DNA of 64,000 nucleotides from Rhodococcus qingshengii JCM 15477 (GTDB lineage: Bacteria > Actinomycetota > Actinomycetes > Mycobacteriales > Mycobacteriaceae). The DNA lies in the NCBI RefSeq assembly GCF_023221595.1, contig NZ_CP096563.1, positions 4,583,001 through 4,647,000 on the forward strand. The letters are read 5' to 3'. Within the stretch, counting starts at the first letter, position 1. Each line of letters starts with the position of its first letter. A program made the translations under genes and the position numbers. This document shows, piece after piece, positions 16,305 through 25,086 of the stretch. The notes beneath the pieces were generated by a model that saw only the letters and a list, made by a program, of their open reading frames with translations, ran no database searches and was not told the origin of the DNA.

Positions 16305-17605
16305 GTGGTCGTCCCGGCCAGTGCGCCTGTTCGTGTTCGGCGCAGATCGCCTGGTTCGGCACGATCAGCAGTGGACGGCACGCTCGCGGGGTCTTCACGG
16401 CCGGAGTGCTTCCGTTGGGCAGCGACCACCAGGCACACCGCAACGAGGACGGACGAGACCGCCAGCCCGATCGCGACTCCGACCGCGGTTCCTGTGAGGG
16501 CCGCGGCCGCGCTGCAGATGACGATTGCCGTGAGACTCTGGACAATTCGCAGCTTGAGCAGTCGTCCGCTGGCTCCTTGAGTGCGGTAGAGATTGTAAAC
16601 ACCCGCTATCCAACAGATCGCCGCGTACTCGAGTCCGAGAAACGGCAGAACATGGCGAGCCTCGGCCCAGGACTCACCTAGAACGACTCGGCCGAGTGCA
16701 TCTGGAAGGAAGGGAGCGGCGAATCCGATCGTTGCCGCCATCGCAGATGTGAGCCACGCTGCATAACGCAGTGTGCTCCACACCTGGCGCGCGGTATGGC
16801 CGGCCCGCACCGATTCGGGAATGACGATCAGTGGAAGAGAACTGATCAGCACGGCGAACGGCCCCAGGACGGTCACGGCTCCGCGTAAAGACGCGGCAGC
16901 CACCGTTCCGATGAAGGCCGTGGACACCGCGACGATCACGATTGCAGCCAGTTGGTCGATGCCACTCTCGAATCCGAACCGGATTCGATGAGTCCAGAAC
17001 GACGCCCACCAGCGATACAGACCAGTCAGTCGCGGTAGCGTCTGTACGCGAATCATCAGGTAAACGAGTGCGAGTCCTCCGGCGACGGACCACAACCAAA
17101 TCATCTCTGCGATCGAAAGTGCCTCTGGTCGAATCCAAGTCACGACAAGCACACCGAACGCCGCACTCGCCCACAACGCGTCGCTGAAGAACGCGTGTTC
17201 CGGTTCTCCCATCGACATCGCGGTGAACCGCAAGGCATCCTGCGCGAGAACAACCGGCGCGGCAACGGCGTATGCAATCCCCACCTGCGGTTCGTGAAGG
17301 AAAACCGAGACTCCGAGGGCAACGATCCCAACCAGGACTCCGAAGGTGGCAGCACCCGAGATCGCGTGTCTGCTCTCCGCGCGAATCCTGTTGCGACTGT
17401 GGGCACTCATCAACAGCAGGGGTGTGCCAACTGCACCTCGAACGAATCCGAGCGCAGCCGTGAGGATGGAGAAAACAAGGATCGCCAGACCGAACTCACT
17501 GACGGAGGACGGTCCGGCCATCGCGAACAGAATCAACGCGTTACTTACGCTGGACAGCACTTGGTCACCCGCACTGAACAGCACTCGCAGCTTCAGACCT
17601 GCCAC
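16301..17605 (-). CDS. Polysaccharide flippase (Wzx/MATE-like)
   Basis: 434 residues from GTG 17605, chosen because GGGAGG lies 7 bases upstream; the longer reading frame upstream has no coding character. About 12 hydrophobic helices are spread over the whole length (e.g. ALILFAMAGPSSVSEFGLAILVF, AAIVIVAVSTAFIGTVAAA, AIVICSAAAALTGTAVGVAIG), as in Wzx oligosaccharide exporters. It is predicted to flip lipid-linked repeat units. It is the first gene of a run that continues through the polymerase and SGNH gene to the co-polymerases. The palindrome at 17681-17701 lies about 76 bp upstream of its start. Confidence 0.82.
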   Translation of the reverse strand: MAGLKLRVLFSAGDQVLSSVSNALILFAMAGPSSVSEFGLAILVFSILTAALGFVRGAVGTPLLLMSAHSRNRIRAESRHAISGAATFGVLVGIVALGVSVFLHEPQVGIAYAVAAPVVLAQDALRFTAMSMGEPEHAFFSDALWASAAFGVLVVTWIRPEALSIAEMIWLWSVAGGLALVYLMIRVQTLPRLTGLYRWWASFWTHRIRFGFESGIDQLAAIVIVAVSTAFIGTVAAASLRGAVTVLGPFAVLISSLPLIVIPESVRAGHTARQVWSTLRYAAWLTSAMAATIGFAAPFLPDALGRVVLGESWAEARHVLPFLGLEYAAICWIAGVYNLYRTQGASGRLLKLRIVQSLTAIVICSAAAALTGTAVGVAIGLAVSSVLVAVCLVVAAQRKHSGREDPASVPSTADRAEPGDLRRTRTGALAGTTT

Positions 17606-17680
17606 GACCCCACCTCCCTTGCACACGTGGTGTCTCCAGACTGAGATCAAATTGAAACCGTCGGTCGGCTCAGTCCACCT

Positions 17681-17701
17681 GAAACAGTCTATAGGATTGT
17701 T
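17681..17701. promoter_or_regulatory. 21-bp palindromic operator candidate (site 2 of 4)
   Basis: AAACAGTC-TATAG-GATTGTTT, arms complementary at 7 of 8 positions, in the gap between the upstream acyltransferase-like gene and the flippase. It keeps the AAAC-N13-GTTT frame shared by sites at 26796 and 38061. Its distance fits control of the flippase-polymerase operon. Confidence 0.55.
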
Positions 17702-17771
17702 TACTGCGAAGTAGCCGGGGTTGCCTTCGTGCATTCCTCCAGAGAGAGAACCTCCTCCAGACGAACCTTCT

Positions 17772-19034
17772 CTAGTCGAAGTGCGAGCCAGTGTTGACCG
17801 CGATTCGAAGCCCGAGGTAGGCGGCCGCAGCGTTGACGGCCGAACGCATCTTCTCGAGATCGACGAAATTACCCGAATGGCTGTATGTACAGTCGGCGTA
17901 GCGGCCCGTCGTGCGCATGTTGGACGCGAGAACTGCCGGCTCGAGTGTCTGCATTCCCCTCGCGAACGCCAGATCACCACCACTGAACGCATGATCTCGA
18001 TCACCGGGCACCCGAAAACACGACATTGTAGTTGCAAGCACCATCGGGGACGCCACGCCATCAGGGTCGGCCCGGGACCGACTATTGCGCCGTCCGACCA
18101 ACTCCCCAGCAGCACGCCGGACGAGCGCCTCGCCGGAGCGAATCCTCGACCGAACCTGCGAAGCCACTTCGAGGGGACTACTAGCTGTCCAATCTGCCCG
18201 GAAAGGAATGTGACTGAACGCATTCCCCCCTGTCCTCGCCAGTAGGGGCGATGCCGATCGCAGGTCGACAACCACGTGATGAGTGACGTCGGGGCCGCAC
18301 TCCAGAGCCGCGAGCACTGCGCAATAGAAATACACGGAAGGCACACGGGTTCCAGGTGCTGCAACCAAACGAACGGAGAGCCACCACCCGCGAACAGGTT
18401 CCGTGGATACGGCCGAGGACGAGATTGCGTTTCCCGATGCCCGCCGACTCACCACCTCACGCTGGAACATACTTGTACCACTGAGGATTCGCCTCAGGGA
18501 CGTCGCGGCAATCAAGGGATTGGTCGACGCCATCAAAAGCCCGGCAGCAACGATCCGACGCTTCGACAATCTGCGCACAGCGGGAGAGCGCGGACCAAGC
18601 GCCGGATCCAGACCCGACAACGCAAGAAAGAGTCGTTCTGATTTCGGCATGAAGACCGTCTCGTCACCAAACATGTGTGAATAGATCAGGCCGATCATGT
18701 TGCGCGCAACGACGACAGTGATCTCGCGAGGGTCACTGAATCGTCGCGCATTGAAATACTTGAACAATGTCCGGTCGAATACCTCGACGCCTATCGCCGA
18801 AGACACGTCGGCCACGCGCATTCCTTCGACGGCACCCAGTCCGTGTAACGAGGCAGTAGGCGAACCCTCACCAGCGGTACGCATCTCGAAAATCAGGGGG
18901 AAGACCCCGATACCCGCTTCGAAAGTCTCCGAGATCCACTCGTTGACAACGGCTACGACACCAGCTCTATCGACTGGGCCGAAGGACTCCTGCGCGTGAC
19001 AGCAGTACGTGCTTGCCAGCGGATCGACCTTCAC
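17772..19034 (-). CDS. Hypothetical protein, possible condensation/PapA-type acyltransferase fold
   Basis: 420 residues from GTG 19034 with GGAGGG 5 bases upstream. I do not recognise a named family. Weak signs of the chloramphenicol-acetyltransferase/condensation superfamily are visible: SHMFGDE at about residues 119-125, which could be a variant of the catalytic HHxxxDG (His120, Asp124), and a C-terminal half with VASPMVLATTMSCFRVPG and a final CTYSHSGNFVDLEKMRSAV resembling the last strand-helix of such enzymes. A second THHVVVDLR occurs near 251-259. Arg-rich stretches are frequent. In context it might acylate the EPS or a glycolipid. It lies between the flippase operon and the divergent glycosyltransferase operon. 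Confidence 0.45.
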   Translation of the reverse strand: MKVDPLASTYCCHAQESFGPVDRAGVVAVVNEWISETFEAGIGVFPLIFEMRTAGEGSPTASLHGLGAVEGMRVADVSSAIGVEVFDRTLFKYFNARRFSDPREITVVVARNMIGLIYSHMFGDETVFMPKSERLFLALSGLDPALGPRSPAVRRLSKRRIVAAGLLMASTNPLIAATSLRRILSGTSMFQREVVSRRASGNAISSSAVSTEPVRGWWLSVRLVAAPGTRVPSVYFYCAVLAALECGPDVTHHVVVDLRSASPLLARTGGNAFSHIPFRADWTASSPLEVASQVRSRIRSGEALVRRAAGELVGRRNSRSRADPDGVASPMVLATTMSCFRVPGDRDHAFSGGDLAFARGMQTLEPAVLASNMRTTGRYADCTYSHSGNFVDLEKMRSAVNAAAAYLGLRIAVNTGSHFD

Positions 19035-19442
19035 TTCATCCCTCCACGATCACGTGTGCCCGAAATTCAATCCTCACCGACCAATTTCCCTTCGTTCGCG
19101 GCAAAACAACCGTGCGCCGGTTTCAGCGAGTTTGCAGAACCTCCGAGGGAACCCGCGGCCGGATCGAAATCTCCGCCTTTCGCCAGTGCGCTCCGCCACA
19201 TTCGAAATTGCCCAACGAGGCCAGTCCATCCATCACCCTGTTGCAACCTGCTGGTTAACACTACGCGCGCACAGGCTCGCCTCCATCTGATGCAGCAACA
19301 TCGCTCCCGGCGATCGAAGCACGACATGAGACCAGTTGATAAACCGTGGAAATAGGGCTTAAATAGCGTAAACCAAACCATTTGACTGTTTGAAGCGCAG
19401 TTTACCAACTGGAGGTTCGTCATCAGCACCCAGATCGACCAG
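19035..19442. promoter_or_regulatory. Divergent intergenic region, EPS locus (408 bp)
   Basis: No gene is seen here. The right half is AT-richer (19335-19400) and should carry the promoter of the glycosyltransferase/GDP-fucose operon. A spaced inverted repeat GTAAAC...GTTTAC (19368-19405) flanks an AAACCATTTGACTGTTTG segment. No convincing copy of the 21-bp palindrome is present. Confidence 0.4.
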
Positions 19443-20735
19443 ATGCACGACAAACCTGGTGACGTCTCCGCGACTTTCGAGTTATCCAATCGTGGTCCCG
19501 TCGAATCGCTGAACATCACGATTCTCGGCATCAACTACGCGCCGGAAACCACGGGGATAGCCCCGTACATGACGGACCTTGCCGAGTCCCTCGGCGAGCG
19601 CGGGCACAAGGTGCACGTCGTCACCGGGTACCCGCACTATCCGGCGTGGGAAATCGACGCTTCCTACCATGGACGGTCGATCGACGAGGTCGTGAACGGC
19701 GTTCACGTTCACCGACGCCGCCACTTCGTGCCCAGCCCACCGAATGCCTTGGGACGAATCAAGATGGAGCTGAGTTTCGGCGCACGTGCCGCCAGTTCCG
19801 GATGGAACACACCTGACGTAATCGTGTGCACCAGTCCGGCATTGCTGGCCACTGCGATGGTTCTCGGACGTGCTCGGCTGACACCCAAACGTCCGGCCAT
19901 CGGGGTCTGGGTACACGACTTGTACGGTCAAGGCGTCGTGGAGACCGGTGCGATGACAGGCCGCAGTGCCCGCGCAACGTCCAGGCTCGAGGCGGCTGTC
20001 GTGAAGTCCGCCGACGGAATCGCCGTCGTCCATGACCGTTTCGTCGACCATGTCGTCAACGAACTTCACGTCCCACGCGAACGAGTCACAGTGGTTCGGA
20101 ACTGGACGCACGTGACGCCGATCGATGTGGACGATCTCACCGCCGCACGCACCAAATTCGGTTGGTCGCCTGACGAAACCATTGTTCTGCACACCGGAAA
20201 CATGGGCGTGAAACAAGGTCTGGAAAATGTCGTCGAGGCCGCTCGACTCGCCGACGAGCAGAGTCTGCCAATCCGATTCGTTCTGGTCGGTGACGGCAAT
20301 CAGCGACCGAACCTCGAAGCCGCGGCAGTCGGAGTCGATCGAATCGACTTCGTCCGCCCACTCGACGACCAGGATTTCCGCACTGCCATGGCCGCCGCCG
20401 ACGTTTTACTGGTCAACGAGGCACCCGGGATCGTCGGGATGGCAGTGCCGAGCAAGCTGACGTCGTATTTCAGCAGCGGTACCCCGATTGTCGCCGCAAC
20501 CGATGTGGCATCTACGACTGCCGACGAGATCCGTGCCTCCGGTGCTGGGGTCGTCACTCAGAACGGTGATCCCGCAGGCCTGCTCTCTGCAGCCCTACAA
20601 CTCGCGGGCGACGCGGAGACTTCCGCCAGACTTGGTGCCGCCGGGGTCCATTACTGCGCCACCTCGGTTGGCAAAACCGCGTCCATCGACAAATGCGAAA
20701 AGTGGATCCGCGAGCTGGTGGCCGGCCGCAGTTAG
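19443..20735 (+). CDS. GT4 glycosyltransferase, WcaI-like
   Basis: 430 residues. It resembles colanic-acid WcaI glycosyltransferases: ITILGINYAPETTGIAPYMTDLAESL at the N-terminus, HTGNMGVKQGLENVVEAA (donor-binding start of the second Rossmann domain), FVLVGDGNQRPNLE, and the EX7E-like region near VNEAPGIVGMAVPSKLTSYF. It would transfer a sugar from a nucleotide donor to the lipid-linked repeat unit at the cytoplasmic membrane face. The start is odd: GGAGG at 19411-19415 is not followed by any ATG/GTG/TTG until ATG 19443, 27 bases later; ATC 19422 would be well spaced. It heads the operon with gmd, fcl, wcaF and another glycosyltransferase. Confidence 0.88.
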   Translation: MHDKPGDVSATFELSNRGPVESLNITILGINYAPETTGIAPYMTDLAESLGERGHKVHVVTGYPHYPAWEIDASYHGRSIDEVVNGVHVHRRRHFVPSPPNALGRIKMELSFGARAASSGWNTPDVIVCTSPALLATAMVLGRARLTPKRPAIGVWVHDLYGQGVVETGAMTGRSARATSRLEAAVVKSADGIAVVHDRFVDHVVNELHVPRERVTVVRNWTHVTPIDVDDLTAARTKFGWSPDETIVLHTGNMGVKQGLENVVEAARLADEQSLPIRFVLVGDGNQRPNLEAAAVGVDRIDFVRPLDDQDFRTAMAAADVLLVNEAPGIVGMAVPSKLTSYFSSGTPIVAATDVASTTADEIRASGAGVVTQNGDPAGLLSAALQLAGDAETSARLGAAGVHYCATSVGKTASIDKCEKWIRELVAGRS

Positions 20736-20818
20736 TACGCGAGCTGCTCGGAACAAAACCTCACACATCTCGACTCGGATCTGAAGACGACGAACATAGA
20801 CAAGGCAGCTGACGCTCG

Positions 20819-21856
20819 ATGACCAAACGCGCACTCATCACAGGGATCACCGGACAGGACGGTTCCTACCTGGCAGAACTGTTGTTGGCCAAAGGTTACG
20901 AAGTTCACGGATTGATCAGACGCGCATCAACTTTCAACACGTCACGCATCGATCACCTCTATCAGGACCCTCACGAACTGGGCGCACGGCTGTTCTTGCA
21001 CTACGGTGACCTGTCCGACGGCGCACGACTCGTCACGCTCCTGTCGAAGATCGCACCAGACGAGGTATACAACCTCGCTGCGCAGTCGCACGTGCGGGTC
21101 AGCTTCGACGAGCCCGAACACACAGGCAACACAACCGGAATCGGGTCTATTCGTTTGCTCGAAGCAGTCCGCATGACGGGATTGCAGTGCCGCTTCTACC
21201 AAGCTTCGAGTTCAGAAATGTTCGGAGCCAGTCCGCCTCCACAGAACGAGGACACCCCGTTCTATCCGCGGTCGCCGTACGGCGCTGCAAAGGTGTACTC
21301 GTACTGGGTCACCAGGAACTATCGCGAGGCCTACGGAATTCACGCGGTGAACGGGATCCTCTTCAATCACGAGTCACCCCGCCGCGGTGAAACATTCGTC
21401 ACGAGAAAGATCACGCGTGCAGTCGCGCGAATCCAGGCCGGGATCGAAGATTCCCTGTACCTGGGCAATTTGGACGCGGTCAGGGACTGGGGCTACGCAC
21501 CCGAGTACGTCGAGGGTATGTGGCGGATGCTTCAAGTCGACGAACCAGATGACTACGTGTTGGCCACTGGAGGAAACTTCACGGTCCAAGATTTTGTCGT
21601 GGCCTCATTCGAACATGTGGGTCTCGACTGGCAGAAGTACGTCAAATTCGATCCTCGCTACCTTCGCCCCACAGAGGTGGACGCTCTGGTCGGCGATGCA
21701 GGCAAGGCCGAGGACAAACTGGGCTGGAAAGCGACAGTACAGACCCCAGAATTGGCTCGAATCATGATGGACGCCGACATCGCAGCATTGGCGCATGCCG
21801 GCACACCGTGGATCGACACGCCGCATCTCCCTGATTGGAAGATCTCGCTCTCATGA
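20819..21856 (+). CDS. gmd: GDP-mannose 4,6-dehydratase
   Basis: 345 residues, short-chain dehydrogenase fold. The NADP-binding motif is [16 protein letters not shown]; the catalytic region shows SSSEMFG and [12 protein letters not shown] (YxxxK). [19 protein letters not shown] near the end is typical of Gmd. It converts GDP-D-mannose to GDP-4-keto-6-deoxymannose, the first committed step to GDP-L-fucose. The stop overlaps fcl by 4 bp (ATGA), so both enzymes should be made in balance. Confidence 0.97.
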   Translation: MTKRALITGITGQDGSYLAELLLAKGYEVHGLIRRASTFNTSRIDHLYQDPHELGARLFLHYGDLSDGARLVTLLSKIAPDEVYNLAAQSHVRVSFDEPEHTGNTTGIGSIRLLEAVRMTGLQCRFYQASSSEMFGASPPPQNEDTPFYPRSPYGAAKVYSYWVTRNYREAYGIHAVNGILFNHESPRRGETFVTRKITRAVARIQAGIEDSLYLGNLDAVRDWGYAPEYVEGMWRMLQVDEPDDYVLATGGNFTVQDFVVASFEHVGLDWQKYVKFDPRYLRPTEVDALVGDAGKAEDKLGWKATVQTPELARIMMDADIAALAHAGTPWIDTPHLPDWKISLS

Positions 21857-22833
21857 TCACAACGAAATCGATTGCACCTCTTGATCGCAGCGCCCCGACT
21901 TACATCGCCGGACACAAGGGACTGGTGGGATCCGCGCTCTGGCGCAAGCTCGAACAGAGTGGCTTCACCGACCTGATCGGCCGCACATCTGCCGAACTCG
22001 ATCTGCGAAACCGAGCAGACGTATTCGCCTTCTTCGAAGCCGCCAAACCGTCGTGCGTCGTCTTGGCTGCCGCGAAGGTCGGAGGAATCGTCGCGAACAA
22101 CACGTATCCGGTCGATTTCATCTCCGACAACCTTCAGATCCAGACCAATGTGCTCGACGCAGCGCTGCGGCACGGCGTGCGCCGATTGCTGTTCCTCGGG
22201 TCCTCGTGCATCTACCCGCGCCTGGCGCCACAGCCGATCAGAGAAGATCAATTACTGAACGGCCATCTCGAACCGACCAACGACGCATATGCGATCGCCA
22301 AGATTGCGGGAATCATCCAGGTCCAGGCTGTTCGTAGGCAGTTCGGGTTGCCCTGGATCTCGGCGATGCCGACAAGCCTGTACGGACCCGGCGACAACTT
22401 CTCGGAGAATGTTTCGCACGTACTTCCTGCGATGATCCGCCGTCTCGACCAAGCCAAGAACGAGGGAATTGAATCAGTCACAAACTGGGGTTCGGGGAGC
22501 CCACGTCGAGAATTCCTCCATGTGGACGACTTGGCCGATGCACTCCTTCACCTACTTGACACCTTCGACGAGTCCGGGCATGTCAACGTCGGTACCGGTC
22601 ACGACGAAACCATTAAAGAGCTCGCAAATATTGTGGCCGAAGCAGTGGGATATGAAGGCCGAATGGACTGGGACACAAGCAAGCCCGATGGTGCACCGCG
22701 CAAACTACTCGACGTGTCCACATTGATGGCCACCGGTTGGAAACCACAGATCTCAACCCGCGAGGGCATCGAGTCGACCGTAGCCTGGTATCGCGAGCAC
22801 GTACGGGATTCGTCTGCAGCGGTCCGACTGTGA
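21853..22833 (+). CDS. fcl: GDP-L-fucose synthase
   Basis: 326 residues from ATG 21853, which overlaps the gmd stop. Motifs: [18 protein letters not shown] (NADP-binding), [15 protein letters not shown], and the YxxxK in [12 protein letters not shown]. It performs the epimerase and reductase steps converting GDP-4-keto-6-deoxymannose to GDP-L-fucose. The pair predicts a fucose-containing (or 6-deoxy sugar) exopolysaccharide. The stop overlaps the next gene start (GTGA). Confidence 0.97.
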   Translation: MITTKSIAPLDRSAPTYIAGHKGLVGSALWRKLEQSGFTDLIGRTSAELDLRNRADVFAFFEAAKPSCVVLAAAKVGGIVANNTYPVDFISDNLQIQTNVLDAALRHGVRRLLFLGSSCIYPRLAPQPIREDQLLNGHLEPTNDAYAIAKIAGIIQVQAVRRQFGLPWISAMPTSLYGPGDNFSENVSHVLPAMIRRLDQAKNEGIESVTNWGSGSPRREFLHVDDLADALLHLLDTFDESGHVNVGTGHDETIKELANIVAEAVGYEGRMDWDTSKPDGAPRKLLDVSTLMATGWKPQISTREGIESTVAWYREHVRDSSAAVRL

Positions 22834-23366
22834 GCACAAACCGCACTCTGTCCGGGTTCACCGGTGCAGGATACGACAAGGGACGCGGCCCGCTGGTTCA
22901 AATCTCCTGGCTCGCGATTTCCGGTGTGCTGCTTTCTCATTGGTGGTGCCCCAATGGAGTACGCGTTGCAGTTCTCCGGCGGTTCGGTGCCGACATCGCC
23001 GACGGGGTCCTGATTCGACACCGCGTCCGTATCCACTGGCCGTGGAAACTGACGGTCGGAGCAGACTCGTGGATCGGCGAGGGAACATGGATACTCAATC
23101 TCGAACCCGTCACGATAGGGGCGAATACGGCTATCTCGCAGGATGTCCTCCTGTGTACGGGCAGTCATGATCACCGAAGTCCCACATTCGAGTTCGACAA
23201 TGCTCCCATCGCCATCGGTGACCAAGCATGGATCGCCGCCCGTGCGACGATACTCCGCGGTGTAACGATCGGGGACAACGCAATCGTCGGCGCGACGGCT
23301 TTGGTGACGTCCGATGTTTCCGCCGGAGCCACGATGTTGGCGCCACGGGCCGGCGCTGCACGATGA
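22830..23366 (+). CDS. wcaF: WcaF-like left-handed beta-helix acetyltransferase
   Basis: 178 residues from GTG 22830, coupled to fcl by GTGA overlap. It shows hexapeptide-repeat character (VLIRHRVRIHWPWKLTVGA, TIGANTAISQ, ITIGDNAIVGATALV) and matches the colanic-acid WcaF pattern with WWCPNGVRVAVLRRFGA at the N-terminus and LCTGSHDHRSPTF with a likely catalytic His. It should transfer acetyl from acetyl-CoA to a sugar of the EPS repeat unit. It is followed by a coupled glycosyltransferase. Confidence 0.9.
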   Translation: MSTNRTLSGFTGAGYDKGRGPLVQISWLAISGVLLSHWWCPNGVRVAVLRRFGADIADGVLIRHRVRIHWPWKLTVGADSWIGEGTWILNLEPVTIGANTAISQDVLLCTGSHDHRSPTFEFDNAPIAIGDQAWIAARATILRGVTIGDNAIVGATALVTSDVSAGATMLAPRAGAAR

Positions 23367-24484
23367 AGATACTGCAGATCGTCACTCTCTTCTCACCGGA
23401 CGCCGCCTACGGAGGGCCTATCAGGGTCGCCCTAAATCAGTCGAAAGCATTGCAGGACAATGGGCATGACGTAACTATCGCCGCGGGTGAGCGTGGATAC
23501 GCGGTGCCACCGACACGCGAGCAGGGTATCGCTCTGCAGTTGTTTCCGGCGCGAACCGTGATCCCCAAAATCGGGTACGCGGGAATCGGCGCGCCGTCGA
23601 TGCTTGTGTGGCTTCGCAAGCACGTCCGAGAATTCGACGTCGTGCACATTCATCTCGCGCGTGACCTGGTGACCCTTCCTGCCGCGAAATTGGCTCTTGC
23701 ATACGGTATTCCAGTTTTCGCACAAACTCACGGGATGATCGACGAGACAGACAAATTGCTGGCAAGGCCGTTGGACGCTGCTTTCACGATCCCGGTCCTC
23801 AAACGAGCACGGACAGTGTTCTATCTGACCGAACGAGAGCACACAGACCTGCAGTCTGTTGTCGGAGACAGTCGCGTCAACTTGGTGGAACTCAACAACG
23901 GGATCCCCGAGGCCGAAGACCTCGAGTCACGGCCAGTCAACAGTTGCGACCCGCCCGAGGTCCTCTACCTCGCACGACTACAGGCAAGAAAGCGACCCCA
24001 GGTCTTCGTCGAAGCCGCAAAAGAGTTGTTGGACAGCGGACACACGGCGCGCTTTTCGATAGTCGGACCGGATGAGGGTGAAGCAGAAGCCGTCAACCGA
24101 CTGATCGAACGCTCCGGACATAGCAATTGCATCCAGTACGAAGGCCCACTACCGTTCGACAAGTCTCCCGAACGATTTCGTCAAGCCGCTGTATATGTCT
24201 TGCCTTCCGTGAACGAACCGTTCCCGATGTCTGTACTCGAGGCGATGGCCGCTGGACTGCCCGTAGTCGTCACCGACACGTGCGGCCTCGCACCACTGAT
24301 CCGGGATGGTCGGTGTGGCCTCGTGACCGATGACGCCACCGAATCAGTGACCGCGGCGATCTCGTCGCTCTTGAAGGATCCCGTCGCCGCTGCAGAGATG
24401 GGCGCCCGCGCGCGAAATGTTGCTCGCGAACGACTAGGAATGCCTGCCGTTCGTGCGGTGCTCGAAACCCAGTACGGGCTCTGA
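23363..24484 (+). CDS. GT4 glycosyltransferase
   Basis: 373 residues from ATG 23363, overlapping the wcaF stop (ATGA). GT-B fold: ILQIVTLFSPDAAYGGPIRV at the start, VVHIHLARD, then VLYLARLQARKRPQVFVEAA and the donor-site EX7E motif in NEPFPMSVLEAMAAGLPVV. It is another transferase of EPS repeat-unit assembly. It is the last tightly coupled gene of the operon; a 33-bp gap follows before the YdcF-like gene. Confidence 0.92.
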   Translation: MKILQIVTLFSPDAAYGGPIRVALNQSKALQDNGHDVTIAAGERGYAVPPTREQGIALQLFPARTVIPKIGYAGIGAPSMLVWLRKHVREFDVVHIHLARDLVTLPAAKLALAYGIPVFAQTHGMIDETDKLLARPLDAAFTIPVLKRARTVFYLTEREHTDLQSVVGDSRVNLVELNNGIPEAEDLESRPVNSCDPPEVLYLARLQARKRPQVFVEAAKELLDSGHTARFSIVGPDEGEAEAVNRLIERSGHSNCIQYEGPLPFDKSPERFRQAAVYVLPSVNEPFPMSVLEAMAAGLPVVVTDTCGLAPLIRDGRCGLVTDDATESVTAAISSLLKDPVAAAEMGARARNVARERLGMPAVRAVLETQYGL

Positions 24485-24517
24485 GCGGCTCCCACATCTG
24501 CACTACAGGAAGTAATT

Positions 24518-25072
24518 GTGAAATCCACTCGCCCCAAGGTCCGTCGACGCGTACTCGTTCTCAGCGGGATTGTCGGCGGACTTACTGCAATCACTGCCGC
24601 CGGCTGGCCGGTCTACGTCGATCCGGTGATCGACACACCCGAAATGGCCGACGCGATAGTTGTTCTCGGCGGTGATCACGACGGCAGAGAAGAATACGGA
24701 CTGTCCTTGGCCGAGCAGGGCTACGCGCCCCAGATCATCTTTTCGAATCCGTATCGAAGCAATGATCCGAGGATCACCGCAATATGCGAGGGCACCTACG
24801 ACTTCGAGGTCAGCTGTTTCAAGCCAGATCCGTCGACCACGCGTGGTGAAGGACAGGAGATTCGGCGTCGCGCCGAGGCACAGGGATGGAAGCGTGTCAT
24901 CGTTGTGACCTTCGTTCCCCATGTCTCTCGCAGTCGCTACATCATCAACCGTTGCTGGGACGGTGACATCGACGTAGTCGCGGACCCCCGACCACTTCCG
25001 GTCTGGGTCTGGGCCGCGAACTATGTGTGGCAAACCGCCGGGTATGTTCGCGCCCAGTTCCAGGAATGCTGA
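24518..25072 (+). CDS. YdcF/SanA-like DUF218 membrane protein
   Basis: 184 residues from GTG 24518, with AGGAAG upstream. A basic N-terminus and one transmembrane segment (LVLSGIVGGLTAITAAGWPVYV) precede a DUF218 domain: ADAIVVLGGDHDGREEYGLSL, then TTRGEGQEIRRRAEAQGW and IVVTFVPHVSRSRYI. DUF218 proteins (ElyC, SanA, YdcF) act at the envelope; ElyC affects polyprenyl-phosphate-dependent pathways. Such a role would fit beside a glycosylphosphotransferase gene. It converges on the next gene with a 14-bp gap. Confidence 0.82.
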   Translation: MKSTRPKVRRRVLVLSGIVGGLTAITAAGWPVYVDPVIDTPEMADAIVVLGGDHDGREEYGLSLAEQGYAPQIIFSNPYRSNDPRITAICEGTYDFEVSCFKPDPSTTRGEGQEIRRRAEAQGWKRVIVVTFVPHVSRSRYIINRCWDGDIDVVADPRPLPVWVWAANYVWQTAGYVRAQFQEC

Positions 25073-25086
25073 CTGCCTCTGTCCGG

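Noticed and set aside
19108..19122. AACCG-N5-CGGTT as a fifth copy of the 21-bp palindrome
   Set aside because: The arms and register differ from AAAC-N13-GTTT; only the short inner core is symmetric.
19371..19388. AAACCATTTGACTGTTTG as another operator copy
   Set aside because: The spacing between AAAC and GTTT is wrong (9 or 14 instead of 13) and the arms are not complementary.
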